A stretch of DNA of 20,408 nt from Pseudomonadota bacterium (GTDB taxonomy: Bacteria; Desulfobacterota; Desulfovibrionia; Desulfovibrionales; Desulfovibrionaceae). Each line of letters opens with the position of its first letter. Position 1 is the stretch's first letter. The notes beneath the pieces are model-generated. The model was not told the origin of the DNA. It did no database searches and saw only the letters and a program-made list of their open reading frames with translations. A program made the translations under genes and the position numbers. Where the stretch lies: the NCBI GenBank assembly GCA_023390395.1, contig JAEWCY010000092.1, positions 1-20,408 on the forward strand. The letters run 5' to 3'. This document shows, in pieces, positions 1 through 7,280 of the stretch.

Positions 1-2
1 CG

Positions 3-968
3 GTCCAGGTGGCCGCCGTGTCGCCGGCCAAGGCCGAATCCGCGCCGGCGGCCCCGACCGCCGCCGCTGCGACGCCCGCTCCGGCCAAGGTCGCGGCCGC
101 GCCCGTGCCTGCGGCCAAGGCGGTCGAGATCGCCGCCGTCATGGAAGGCTGGCGCGCCGCCTGGGAGCGCGGGGACATCAACGCCTACATGGCTTTCTAC
201 GCCGATGGCGCGCGCCAGGGGAACCTGCGCGGCAAGGACGCCATCCGGCGACAGAAGGAGGGCGTGTGGCGGGGCGTCTCGCCCGGGCGCGTGGGCATCA
301 CGGTGGTTTCCGCCAGCCCGTCGGGCGAGGGCTTCGCCGTGGTCTGCGCCGAGGACTACCAGGCCAAGGGCCGCCGCGAGAGCAAGGGTTTCAAGAACAT
401 CACGCTCGTTTCCTCCGGCGGCCGGCTGCTCATCGCCCAGGAACGCTGGACCAGGAACAAGCCCGACGACGTGGCCGACGTGAGCCCGGTCCAGGTGGCC
501 GCGGCGCCGGCCGTCCCGGCTGCTTCCGCGCCCGCGCCCGTTTCGGCTGCGGCGGGCGAACCGGCTGCCGCGCCGGAAAAGGCCGCCGCGCCGGCAGCGC
601 TGCCGGCCAAGGCCAAGGCCGACCGCTCGGCCCAGGTCGCGTCCATGATCGAATCGTGGCGCACGGCCTGGGAAAAGGGCAAGGTGGACGACTACGCCGG
701 CTTCTACGCCGCCGACGCCGTGCAGGGCGACCGGCGCGGCCGGCAGTCCATCCGGGACCAGAAGGCCGGGCTGTGGAAGGACAAGGCCCCGAGCGAGGTC
801 GCGCTGTCCGACGTCAAGATCGCGCCGCGCAAGGACGGGTTCGTGGTCACCTGCGTCCAGGACTACCAGAGCCGCGACGGCGGCCGGGACCGTGGGCTCA
901 AGACGCTCTACCTCGCGCCCTCGGGCAACGGCTTCGCCATTGTCGAGGAAAAATGGAGCCGGCTGTAG
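3..968 (+). CDS. Tandem NTF2/SnoaL-like domain protein, 5'-truncated (possible L,D-transpeptidase C-terminus)
   Basis: The reading frame is open to the left window edge, so this is the C-terminal part of a longer gene. Two homologous domains of about 110 residues are visible, at roughly residues 40-150 and 210-319 counted from the GTG at 9. Both open with a W-R-x-A-W-E-+-G motif, followed by a Y-x-x-F-Y-A-x-x-A motif, and end in an E-(R/K)-W-(T/S)-R motif. This is the look of NTF2/SnoaL-like (DUF4440-type) domains. The domains are joined by long Ala/Pro/Lys linkers. The frame starts with V-Q-V-A-A, which recurs at the start of the second linker, so another domain probably lies upstream of the window. 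Arrays of this kind are known at the C-terminus of L,D-transpeptidases of the Cds6 type. No catalytic domain is visible here, so that assignment is inference. The next gene's ATG abuts the stop codon, implying co-translation. Confidence 0.7.
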   Translation, partial: VQVAAVSPAKAESAPAAPTAAAATPAPAKVAAAPVPAAKAVEIAAVMEGWRAAWERGDINAYMAFYADGARQGNLRGKDAIRRQKEGVWRGVSPGRVGITVVSASPSGEGFAVVCAEDYQAKGRRESKGFKNITLVSSGGRLLIAQERWTRNKPDDVADVSPVQVAAAPAVPAASAPAPVSAAAGEPAAAPEKAAAPAALPAKAKADRSAQVASMIESWRTAWEKGKVDDYAGFYAADAVQGDRRGRQSIRDQKAGLWKDKAPSEVALSDVKIAPRKDGFVVTCVQDYQSRDGGRDRGLKTLYLAPSGNGFAIVEEKWSRL

Positions 969-1721
969 ATGGCGTCCGGTGAAAAAATCGACATTCTCAT
1001 CCTGCGCGACGCGGCCGGGGTGCGCCGTTTCCGTCTGCCGCTCCTGTTTTTCCGCCTGCTTTGGATCTTCCCGCTGGTCCTGGCGGCGCTTCTGGCCGCG
1101 GCCGTGGCCGTGGGCTACCACCTGCGCCGGGACAACCTGGAGCTGGCCGGCAAGGTCAAGGCCATGCACGGGGAACTGGACGCGGCCGGCGAGGGGCTCA
1201 TCAAGCTCCAGAACATCGAGATGATCCTGCGCGCCCACGACGTCACCGGGCTCGAGACCCTCATCGGCTCCTACAGCGCCGCCGACCCGGGCTGGTGGAA
1301 GCCCCGGGCCGAGGAGGAAAAGCCAGGCAAGCCGGAACCGCGTGAGCGCGAAGCGGCCAAGCCCGATCTGGCCCGGCTCCTTTCCCGCGTGGACGCCAAC
1401 CAGGCCGGCATCGACAACCTGCGCGCCCGCATCGACAACAAGAAGCTCCAGCTCAATTTCGACCTGAGCAACGTCACGCCCCAGACCAACCTGGTCGGCC
1501 GGGTGGAGGCGGCGATCATCGCCAACGACGCCACCCTCATTCCGCTCAAGCCCGAAAAGGACGAACTGTCCTTCCAGATCCAGCGCTTCAAGCAGATCGC
1601 CGCCAGCCTGCCCCTGCCGGTCAGGATCGAGGCCAGGGACGTCTACGGCGTCAAGCTCGCCGTGGTCGATCCGTCGGGCAAGGTCGTCTTCGCCCAGGTC
1701 TACCCGCTGTCCAAGGAATAG
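969..1721 (+). CDS. Membrane-anchored coiled-coil protein of unknown function
   Basis: This is a 250-residue protein whose ATG directly follows the upstream TAG, so it is probably translationally coupled to the NTF2-like gene. A short basic N-terminus is followed by one strong hydrophobic segment at about residues 23-51. The polar remainder has heptad-like stretches at about 55-85 and 125-165, which suggests a coiled coil. The C-terminal third (about 165-250) looks like a small mixed alpha/beta domain. The topology suggests a single-pass inner-membrane protein with a periplasmic C-terminal domain. I do not recognise a family. Co-transcription with a likely envelope protein suggests a cell-envelope role, which is inference only. 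Confidence 0.75.
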   Translation: MASGEKIDILILRDAAGVRRFRLPLLFFRLLWIFPLVLAALLAAAVAVGYHLRRDNLELAGKVKAMHGELDAAGEGLIKLQNIEMILRAHDVTGLETLIGSYSAADPGWWKPRAEEEKPGKPEPREREAAKPDLARLLSRVDANQAGIDNLRARIDNKKLQLNFDLSNVTPQTNLVGRVEAAIIANDATLIPLKPEKDELSFQIQRFKQIAASLPLPVRIEARDVYGVKLAVVDPSGKVVFAQVYPLSKE

Positions 1722-1732
1722 CGCCCGCCGCA

Positions 1733-2551
1733 ATGCCCCGTTTCTACGTGAACCTCAATCTGCGCGTGGCCGACCGCGAGCCCGCCTTGTGGGCGCGCCA
1801 TCTGGACGGGCGCGTGCCGCCGGAGCTGGGGCTCGATCCGGTGCTCATGGACGCCAAGACCCCGGCCTGGCACCGGGAGGCGGCCCGCCGGCTGGACGAA
1901 GCCGGTCTGCCGCGCACGCTCCACCTGCCCTTTTTCGACCTCCAGCCCGGCAGCGCCGACGCCCGCATCCGCTCGGCCAGCCGCGACCGCCTGCGCGAGG
2001 CCATGGACACGGCGGCGATCTACGCCCCGGACCGGCTCGTGGGGCACTCCGCCTACAACCGCTTCCTCTACATCCGGTCCTTCGGAGACTGGGCGCAACG
2101 GGCGGCCGACACCTGGGCCGAGGCGCTTTCGGTCTGGCCGGAGCATCCGCCGCTTTGTCTGGAGAATACCTTCGAGACCGATCCGGACACGGTGTCCGGG
2201 GCCGTGGCCGCGCTGCGGGAGAGGCTTCCCGGGGCGGCGCGCGAAAGGGTCGGGGCCTGCTTCGACGTGGGCCACTGGTTCAGCTTCGCCGGCGGCAAGG
2301 CGCTTTCCAACCTCGACGCCTGGCTGGACGCCCTGGCCCCGTATCTGCTCCACCTGCACCTGCACGACAACGACGGGTCCTTCGACCAGCACCTGGGCCC
2401 CGGGCAGGGGGAGATTCCCTTCGCCGCCATCCTCGACGGCCTCTCGGCCCGGGGCCTTCGCCCCACGGCCACCTTCGAGCCCCACGCACCGGCCGCCTTC
2501 GCGGCCGCCCTGGCCTTCGCCGCCTCCCGTCCCGACTTCTTCGCCGGCTGA
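1733..2551 (+). CDS. Sugar phosphate isomerase/epimerase-like TIM-barrel protein
   Basis: The 272-residue product resembles the xylose-isomerase-like TIM-barrel / AP-endonuclease-2 superfamily. Candidate metal and active-site motifs appear in the expected order: L-H-L-P-F-F-D near residue 64, L-E-N-T-F-E near 144, D-V-G-H-W near 183, H-L-H-L-H-D-N-D near 206, and a terminal T-F-E-P-H near 246. These would supply the Glu, Asp and His ligands of a divalent-metal site. Members isomerise or epimerise sugars and inositols or cut abasic DNA. The sequence does not reveal the substrate. It starts 11 bases after the preceding stop, in the same direction, so it is likely the third gene of that operon. 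No good Shine-Dalgarno sequence precedes the ATG; the nearest purine run (AAGGAA) is about 15 bases away. It converges on the nitrilase gene. Confidence 0.8.
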   Translation: MPRFYVNLNLRVADREPALWARHLDGRVPPELGLDPVLMDAKTPAWHREAARRLDEAGLPRTLHLPFFDLQPGSADARIRSASRDRLREAMDTAAIYAPDRLVGHSAYNRFLYIRSFGDWAQRAADTWAEALSVWPEHPPLCLENTFETDPDTVSGAVAALRERLPGAARERVGACFDVGHWFSFAGGKALSNLDAWLDALAPYLLHLHLHDNDGSFDQHLGPGQGEIPFAAILDGLSARGLRPTATFEPHAPAAFAAALAFAASRPDFFAG

Positions 2552-2616
2552 TTTCACCGTCTCACGGTCGGCCTGACGGGAAGCCGGGCCGTTCGACCCG
2601 GACCGCATACCGCGGG

Positions 2617-3639
2617 TCAGGCGTCCGGATCGGCTTCCCCGCACGCCGGGCGCGGCCCGGCGGCCGGCGGCGTCTGCGGGAACGCATCCATGGGCAGGAT
2701 CCGGTGGGCCGGCGTGGTGTTGAGCAGGAGCCGCGCCACGTCCGGTCTGGCGTAATGTCCGGCCGGATCGGCAGCTGTTTTGGCGATGCCGATGGCGGCG
2801 AAATCAACGTCTGCGTAGAGGATGCCTTCCTGATCCTCCGGGATCGGTTCGCAAAGCGGCGCGCCGTCCGGGCCGAAAATCATCGAGCAGCCGCCGCCAA
2901 CGGGCAGGAGTTCCCGACGCAACGGCGTGTCGCACAGCCTGGCGACGAGCTCGGGCGTGGCGACCTGAGTCGGGGCCAGCACGTAGCACTGGCCTTCCAG
3001 GGCGTAGATCTGGCTCGTCGCCCAGGTCATTTCCGGCCCCAGGGCGTAGGACTTGCCCTTGTACAAGGACAGGCAGGGCCAGGCCGCGATGTGGATCGCC
3101 TCGTTCTGGCCGTACATCGCGTACTTGAGCAACGGCTGGAGGTGTTCCCAGCAGTTGAGCGCCCCCACGCGGCCGATCGCCGTTTCGGCGACCTGCAGAT
3201 GGCTGCCGTCGCCCTCGCCGAACACGCACCGCTCCGCCAGGGTCGGCTTGAGCTTGCGGCGCAGGACAAGGGGTTCGCCTTCGGAAGAGAGCAGCATCTG
3301 CCCCATATAGAGGCTGCTTCCGGAAAGTTCGCTGTAGCCCATGCAGACGAGGATGCCGTTGTCGGCGGCCGCCTGGCGCAGGGCCATGTCCTGCGCGCTT
3401 CCGATCACCAGGGAATTGTCGCGGTAGCCCGGCATGTGGGCCAAACCTTCGATGGGGGCGCCGAGCCAGAAAAAGAACGGATACCCCGGCAGCCAGACCT
3501 CGGGGAAGGCGATGAGCCGCGCGCCGTTGCGTGCCGCTTCCTCGATCAGGCCGATTCCCTTTTCGATGGACCGATCCAGATCGAAACAGACCGGCGCGGC
3601 CTGGACGCAGGCCACTTTGACGTTCGATTTCCTGATCAT
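2617..3639 (-). CDS. Nitrilase (carbon-nitrogen hydrolase family)
   Basis: This 340-residue protein has the complete nitrilase catalytic set: Glu47 in F-P-E-V-W-L-P-G-Y-P, Lys129 in R-R-K-L-K-P-T, and Cys163 in L-N-C-W-E-H. The C-W-E context and the length fit the true nitrilase / cyanide-hydrolase branch, which converts R-CN to an acid plus ammonia, better than amidases or beta-ureidopropionases. The substrate cannot be read from sequence. The ATG at 3639 was chosen because AAGGAG lies 7 bases upstream. An in-frame start 27 bases further out has no such site. The C-terminus carries a Pro/Ala-rich tail that is probably disordered. It stands alone, convergent with the sugar isomerase-like gene and downstream of the fliQ end, and has its own promoter. 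It looks like an accessory gene for nitrile or cyanide detoxification or nitrogen scavenging. Confidence 0.9.
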   Translation of the reverse strand: MIRKSNVKVACVQAAPVCFDLDRSIEKGIGLIEEAARNGARLIAFPEVWLPGYPFFFWLGAPIEGLAHMPGYRDNSLVIGSAQDMALRQAAADNGILVCMGYSELSGSSLYMGQMLLSSEGEPLVLRRKLKPTLAERCVFGEGDGSHLQVAETAIGRVGALNCWEHLQPLLKYAMYGQNEAIHIAAWPCLSLYKGKSYALGPEMTWATSQIYALEGQCYVLAPTQVATPELVARLCDTPLRRELLPVGGGCSMIFGPDGAPLCEPIPEDQEGILYADVDFAAIGIAKTAADPAGHYARPDVARLLLNTTPAHRILPMDAFPQTPPAAGPRPACGEADPDA

Positions 3640-3714
3640 GCCGTTGCTCCTTGTGTGCGTTGCCATGCGGGTGTCGGGGGCCTCTCGCGGCGCTTCGACG
3701 CTGGAGCAATATGC

Positions 3715-3743
3715 ATTCCATATAAATAATAATGCTATATCAA
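3715..3743 (-). promoter_or_regulatory. Candidate promoter of the nitrilase gene
   Basis: On the minus strand TTGATA (-35, + strand 3738-3743) lies 17 bases before TGGAAT (-10, + strand 3715-3720), within an AT-rich island of about 40 bases that stands out sharply from its surroundings. The predicted start site is near 3708, giving a leader of about 68 nucleotides before the ATG at 3639. Confidence 0.4.
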
Positions 3744-3842
3744 GGCATTACGCCAGCAGTGTTGGCTCCTGATGGCAGCAAAAGGAGACAGGGGTGTCAC
3801 GACTGTAAACAAACAGAGGAGGGGATTTTCGACTTCCCGGAC

Positions 3843-3869
3843 GGGACCGGGCGGACGGGCGGGGACGGG
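3843..3869 (+). other. G-quadruplex-type G-run cluster in the fliQ-nitrilase spacer
   Basis: Five runs of three or four G are separated by 3, 5, 1 and 2 bases, which meets the usual G3+ with loops of 1-7 definition. It lies in the roughly 300-base gene-free stretch 3640-3941, downstream of fliQ and upstream of the nitrilase promoter. The motif is built from tandem GGACGGG-like units. Flanking T-T-C-C-C-G and C-G-G-G-A-A could also form a stem. I see no small gene and no U-tract terminator in this stretch. Whether the structure forms, and whether it ends fliQ transcription, is unknown. Confidence 0.5.
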
Positions 3870-3941
3870 AATCTGACGGGAGGAGCCGCGTGTGCAAAGC
3901 GGATCGGCTGTTTCCGGGGAGAAGGCGCGCCGGGGATCGGG

Positions 3942-4211
3942 TCAGCGCAGATACATCGGGATGTTCATGAACAGATCCCGCGTGAAGTTGATCATCTTGT
4001 CCATCATCCAGGGGAAAGCCAGGAGCAGGGCCAAAAACATGGCCAGGATCTTGGGCACGAAGGTCAGCGTCATCTCCTGGATCTGCGTGGCCGCCTGGAG
4101 CACGGAAATGACCACGCCGACGACCAGCGACACGCCGAGCATCGGCAAGGCTAAAAAAAGCGCCGTTTCGATGGCCTGTCTGGATACGGCCACGACCATG
4201 TCGGGCGTCAT
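3942..4211 (-). CDS. fliQ: Flagellar export gate protein FliQ
   Basis: FliQ is a small two-helix membrane protein of the flagellar type III export gate. It assembles with FliP and FliR into the helical core through which flagellins and rod/hook proteins pass. The 89-residue product has the family length, two hydrophobic hairpin segments at about residues 15-40 and 50-75, and the typical central Q-A-A-T-Q-I-Q-E-M-T-L-T-F-V-P-K motif. A strong GGGGGAGG ribosome-binding site sits directly before the ATG. It lies 18 bases after the fliP stop and is the last gene of the era-to-fliQ run here. FliR and FlhB are not in the window. Confidence 0.97.
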   Translation of the reverse strand: MTPDMVVAVSRQAIETALFLALPMLGVSLVVGVVISVLQAATQIQEMTLTFVPKILAMFLALLLAFPWMMDKMINFTRDLFMNIPMYLR

Positions 4212-4229
4212 GTCGTCCTCCCCCTTCCG

Positions 4230-5066
4230 TCACGTCGCGAACGAGTTGACCAGCGACCCTACCATGAGTCCCCAGCCGTCCACCAGCACGAACAGCAGCA
4301 GCTTGAACGGCATGGCGATGGTCGCCGGCGGCAGCATCATCATGCCCATGGCCAGCAGGATGCTGGAGATGACCATGTCCAGGATGAGAAACGGGATGTA
4401 GATCAGAAAGCCGATGGTGAAGGCGGTTTTGAGTTCGCTGATCATGAACCCGGCCGCCAGCATCACCGTCGGCACCTCGGACTTGTCCTTGGGCCGCTCC
4501 ATCTTGGTCACGGTGTAGAACACCGACAGGTCCTTCTCCCGCGTGTGCTTGAAAAGAAACTCCCGAAGCGGGGCCTCGGCCTTCTTGAGGGCCTCGATGA
4601 AGCCGATCGTCTCTTCCATGTAGGGGGTGATGGCGTCGTCGTAGATGGCCTTGCCCGTGGGGTACATGATGACGCAGGTCAGGAAGATGGCCAGGCTGGC
4701 CAGAATCTGCGTCGGCGGCACCTGCTGCACGCCCATGGCCTGGCGCAGGAAGGAAAAGACGATGATGATCCGGGTAAAAGACGTCACCGTCAGGATGAAC
4801 GACGGCGCAAGCGACAGCACGGTCAGGGCGAAAAGCACCTCGAGCAGCGTGGCCACGCGCTCGGGCTGGTTCTGGCCGGCGGCGAGGTTGAGCGAAAGCG
4901 TGGGCGCGTCCTGGGCCAGGGCCGGCGCGGCGAGAAAAAGCGCCAGCACGGCCAGGGCGGCCAGGGTCAGGCTAAGCCGGGGAAGCAGGGCCGCCGCCTT
5001 CCGGAGGCCGCGTCCTGGCCGCCAGGGCGGCGGCGAAACTCTGCTGGGGTTGGGGCGTGTCGTCAT
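4230..5066 (-). CDS. fliP: Flagellar export gate protein FliP
   Basis: FliP is the main subunit of the export gate and forms a pentamer with FliQ and FliR. The 278-residue product starts with a basic stretch and a cleavable-looking signal peptide ending A-P-A-L-A-Q near residue 52, as is usual for FliP. The hallmark segments follow: T-S-F-T-R-I-I-I-V-F-S-F-L-R near 95, Q-x-P-P-T-Q-I near 115, a soluble middle loop, and C-terminal membrane helices including F-K-L-L-L-F-V-L-V-D-G-W near 260. The ATG at 5066 has GAGGAA about 10 bases upstream. It lies inside fliO, giving a 95-nucleotide overlap. No later ATG would keep the signal peptide, so the overlap appears genuine. Confidence 0.96.
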   Translation of the reverse strand: MTTRPNPSRVSPPPWRPGRGLRKAAALLPRLSLTLAALAVLALFLAAPALAQDAPTLSLNLAAGQNQPERVATLLEVLFALTVLSLAPSFILTVTSFTRIIIVFSFLRQAMGVQQVPPTQILASLAIFLTCVIMYPTGKAIYDDAITPYMEETIGFIEALKKAEAPLREFLFKHTREKDLSVFYTVTKMERPKDKSEVPTVMLAAGFMISELKTAFTIGFLIYIPFLILDMVISSILLAMGMMMLPPATIAMPFKLLLFVLVDGWGLMVGSLVNSFAT

Positions 5067-5376
5067 CGTCGGCCGGTTCCTCGGTAAGCAGCGTGATGGC
5101 GTGGTCGGTCACGCCGAGAACGAGGTTTTTATGCAGGAATCGGACCACGATGATGCTCTTTCGCGGCCCGAGGCTCAGGTGCGCCTGCAGGCGCAGCAGG
5201 CCGCCGCGCCCGGCCGGGCCGATGCCCCACCGGCCGCCGAAGCGCTTGAGCAGCCAGTAGGCGGCGTAGATGACGGCCAGGACCAAAAGCAGGGCCAGGG
5301 CCATGTGCATGGCCGTGCCGGCCAGCCCGAAGTCCGTGGGCGGGGGTGCGGCGAGGGGGGCGGCGGGATCAGGCAA
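4972..5376 (-). CDS. fliO: Flagellar biosynthesis protein FliO
   Basis: FliO is a poorly conserved bitopic membrane protein that helps assemble the FliP ring. The 134-residue product has one transmembrane segment at about 23-45. A small cytoplasmic domain follows with the characteristic pattern G-P-R-K-S-I-I-V-V near 75 and L-V-L-G-V-T near 90. The tail is Asp/Pro-rich. The start is a TTG at 5376 that overlaps the fliN stop by 8 bases, and only weak Shine-Dalgarno pairing is visible, so it probably depends on translational coupling. The last 31 codons are read in another frame as the FliP N-terminus. The call rests on domain pattern plus the fliN-fliO-fliP order. Confidence 0.88.
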   Translation of the reverse strand: MPDPAAPLAAPPPTDFGLAGTAMHMALALLLVLAVIYAAYWLLKRFGGRWGIGPAGRGGLLRLQAHLSLGPRKSIIVVRFLHKNLVLGVTDHAITLLTEEPADDDDTPQPQQSFAAALAARTRPPEGGGPASPA

Positions 5377-5932
5377 GCTGCTTCACCCGTTCGATGGGGC
5401 TGATGATGTCCGTGAGGCGCACGCCGAACTTCTCGTTGATGACCACGGCCTCGCCCCGGGCCACCAGCTTGCCGTTGACGTAGATTTCCAGGGGCTCGCC
5501 GGCCAGCTTGTTGAGTTCGATGACCGAGCCCTGGCCGAGCTGGAGCAGTTCGTTGATGAGCAGCTTGGTGCGGCCGAGCTCGGCCGACACGTCCAGGGGA
5601 ATGTCCAGGATGAAGTCCAGGTCGCGGCGGACGTTTTCCGGTCGCGGCGCCTTGGCCTCCTGCGTCAGATTCTTGAACTGGGCCGAGGCGCTCTGGCGCG
5701 ACAGGGACTCCTGGTCGCGCTCGCGCTTGATGGACTGTTCTTCCTCGTCGGCCAGGGCGGCGGCCCATTCGGCGGCCAGCGCGTCGTCCTCACCGGGCTT
5801 GGGGCCGGTGGAAGGCTGGTCGAACAGGGCGTCGATGTCGGATTGGGAGGCCGGCTTCTCGTCTTCCTGGTCATCCAGGGCGGCGGCCCACTCGGCCGCC
5901 AGCTTGTCCTGATCGATGTCGTCCGGAGCCAT
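5369..5932 (-). CDS. fliN: Flagellar motor switch protein FliN with an unusual N-terminal extension
   Basis: FliN forms the lower C-ring of the flagellar switch. The C-terminal SpoA domain (about residues 105-185) is clear: D-I-P-L-D-V-S-A-E-L-G, then L-L-Q-L-G-Q-G-S-V-I-E-L, then E-P-L-E-I-Y-V-N-G, then R-L-T-D-I-I-S-P. The N-terminus of about 100 residues is acidic and longer than in minimal FliN proteins. It holds two copies of L-A-A-E-W-A-A-A-L, at residues 11-19 and 52-60. Between them lies S-Q-S-D-I-D-A-L-F (29-37), which resembles the FliM/FliY motif that binds phosphorylated CheY. AAGGA 6 bases before the ATG supports the start. The gene follows fliL by 24 bases and overlaps fliO by 8. 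Confidence 0.95.
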   Translation of the reverse strand: MAPDDIDQDKLAAEWAAALDDQEDEKPASQSDIDALFDQPSTGPKPGEDDALAAEWAAALADEEEQSIKRERDQESLSRQSASAQFKNLTQEAKAPRPENVRRDLDFILDIPLDVSAELGRTKLLINELLQLGQGSVIELNKLAGEPLEIYVNGKLVARGEAVVINEKFGVRLTDIISPIERVKQLA

Positions 5933-5956
5933 GGAATGTCCTTGCGCCGCGGCGGG

Positions 5957-6538
5957 TTATTGAATGACGAAATCCGTGAAATAGACCCGGGCCACCTTGG
6001 CCTGGCCGATGGCCTGGTTGAGGCGGTCGACGATCTCCTTGCGCAAAAGGATCTTGCCCTCAAGGGTGGACAGGTCCTGGGAGGTCTTGGACGAGAGCAG
6101 CATGAGCAGGGCGTCGCGGATCTTGGGCATGTTGGCTTCGAGCAGTTCCGGGTTGCCGGTCATCTCCACGTCGAGCACGAGCTTGAGGTAGCGCCGGGCG
6201 CTGGGGTCGGCCAGGTTGACCACGAAGGCCGGCAGGGGGACGTTGTTGGACGGAGCCTTGTCCTTGCCTTTCTCGCCGTGTCCGCCCTTGGCTTCGCCGT
6301 GCCCGCCCTCGGCCTTTTTCTCCTCGGCCTTGGGCGCGGGTTCGGCCTTCTTCTCCTCGGCGGCGGGCTGTCCCTCGGCCGGGGCCTCGGCCGCCGCCGG
6401 CGGCTTGGCCGCGAAGAACTTCAGATAGGCGAAATAGCCGCCGCCGCCCAGGACGAGCAGCAAGACGACCAGGATGACGTATTTGAGGAAGCTTTTTTTC
6501 TTCTTGCCCTCTGCGGGGGCTTCGGGAGCGTCGGCCAT
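5957..6538 (-). CDS. fliL: Flagellar basal-body-associated protein FliL
   Basis: FliL is a single-pass inner-membrane protein that surrounds or supports the motor stators. The 193-residue product has a short cytoplasmic N-terminus with a Lys patch (12-15), a transmembrane helix at about 17-41, and a long Ala/Pro/Glu/Lys and Gly/His linker at about 44-95. The periplasmic FliL domain runs from about 97 to the end and contains F-V-V-N-L-A-D, R-Y-L-K-L-V-L-D-V-E, and a terminal V-Y-F-T-D-F-V-I-Q. GGAG lies 6 bases before the ATG. It begins 24 bases after the yggS stop, so the flagellar genes could be co-transcribed with era and yggS. I see no convincing separate flagellar promoter in front of it. 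Confidence 0.95.
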   Translation of the reverse strand: MADAPEAPAEGKKKKSFLKYVILVVLLLVLGGGGYFAYLKFFAAKPPAAAEAPAEGQPAAEEKKAEPAPKAEEKKAEGGHGEAKGGHGEKGKDKAPSNNVPLPAFVVNLADPSARRYLKLVLDVEMTGNPELLEANMPKIRDALLMLLSSKTSQDLSTLEGKILLRKEIVDRLNQAIGQAKVARVYFTDFVIQ

Positions 6539-6562
6539 GGCTTTCTCCGGGCGTTGGCGGGC

Positions 6563-7252
6563 CTAGTACTGTCGTGCGCCGAAAAGATCCGTGCCCACGC
6601 GCACGTGGGTGGCCCCTTCCATGACGGCGGCCTCGAGGTCGCCGCTCATGCCCATGGACAGCATGGGCAGCGGCCGGCCGAGGCGCTCGGCCAGGGCGTC
6701 GCGCAGTTCCCGCAGCCGGGAAAAGGCCGGGCGCGCGGCCTCGGGGTCGTCGAACACCGGCGGAATGGCCATGAGCCCGGCCAGCCGCAACCGCGGCATG
6801 GCGGCCACGGCTTCGGCCAGTTCCGGCAGCCCGTCCGGCGACACGCCGGATTTCTGCGTTTCGCCGGCCAGGTTGACCTGCAGGCACACGGTCTGGATCA
6901 GGCCGGCGTCGCCGTTTCTCTTTTGCAATACCTGGGCCAGCTCCACATTGTCCAGGGTGTGGATGCAATCGAAGCGTCCCACGGCGAACCGGGCCTTGTT
7001 GCGCTGGAGGTGGCCGATGAAATGCCAGGAGAGCCCGGGCGGCGCGGCCTCCATTTTGGGCAGGGCCTCCTGGATGTAGGATTCGCCGAAAATCCGCTGG
7101 CCGCAGGCGGCCAGGGCCGCCACCTCGGCCGCGTCGTGCAGCTTGGAGACCGCGACCAGCGTCACTTCCCCGGGGTCGCGGCCGCAGGCGGCGCAGGCCG
7201 CCGCGATGCGCGCGCGCACCCGGTCAAGCCGGTCTTTGGCAGACGTGTCCAC
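6563..7252 (-). CDS. yggS: YggS-family pyridoxal-phosphate homeostasis protein
   Basis: YggS/PLPBP proteins are single-domain alanine-racemase-fold proteins that bind pyridoxal 5'-phosphate and buffer its level. They have no known catalytic reaction. The PLP lysine is Lys37 in V-A-V-S-K-L-H. Other family signatures are F-G-E-S-Y-I-Q-E near 60, W-H-F-I-G-H-L-Q-R-N-K near 80, L-M-A-I-P-P near 160, and S-M-G-M-S-G-D near 195. The GTG at 7252 is preferred over a TTG 45 bases upstream because a GGAAGGAAGAAGG purine run precedes it. It also gives 229 residues, the normal family length, and avoids overlapping era. It sits between era and fliL. Confidence 0.94.
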   Translation of the reverse strand: MDTSAKDRLDRVRARIAAACAACGRDPGEVTLVAVSKLHDAAEVAALAACGQRIFGESYIQEALPKMEAAPPGLSWHFIGHLQRNKARFAVGRFDCIHTLDNVELAQVLQKRNGDAGLIQTVCLQVNLAGETQKSGVSPDGLPELAEAVAAMPRLRLAGLMAIPPVFDDPEAARPAFSRLRELRDALAERLGRPLPMLSMGMSGDLEAAVMEGATHVRVGTDLFGARQY

Positions 7253-7280
7253 GAACCTTCTTCCTTCCGGGCCGGGCCGG

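Noticed and set aside
2552..2616. Possible terminator between the convergent isomerase-like and nitrilase genes
   Set aside because: Only a 5-bp CCGGG/CCCGG stem with an 8-base loop is visible and there is no T-run on either strand.
1789..3729. Open frame of 646 codons on the + strand
   Set aside because: It lies over the isomerase-like gene in another frame and antisense to the nitrilase, with no recognisable domain.
3732..4154. Small + strand frame covering the nitrilase promoter and the fliQ region
   Set aside because: Most of it is antisense to fliQ, and the part in the spacer has no ribosome-binding site or recognisable motif.
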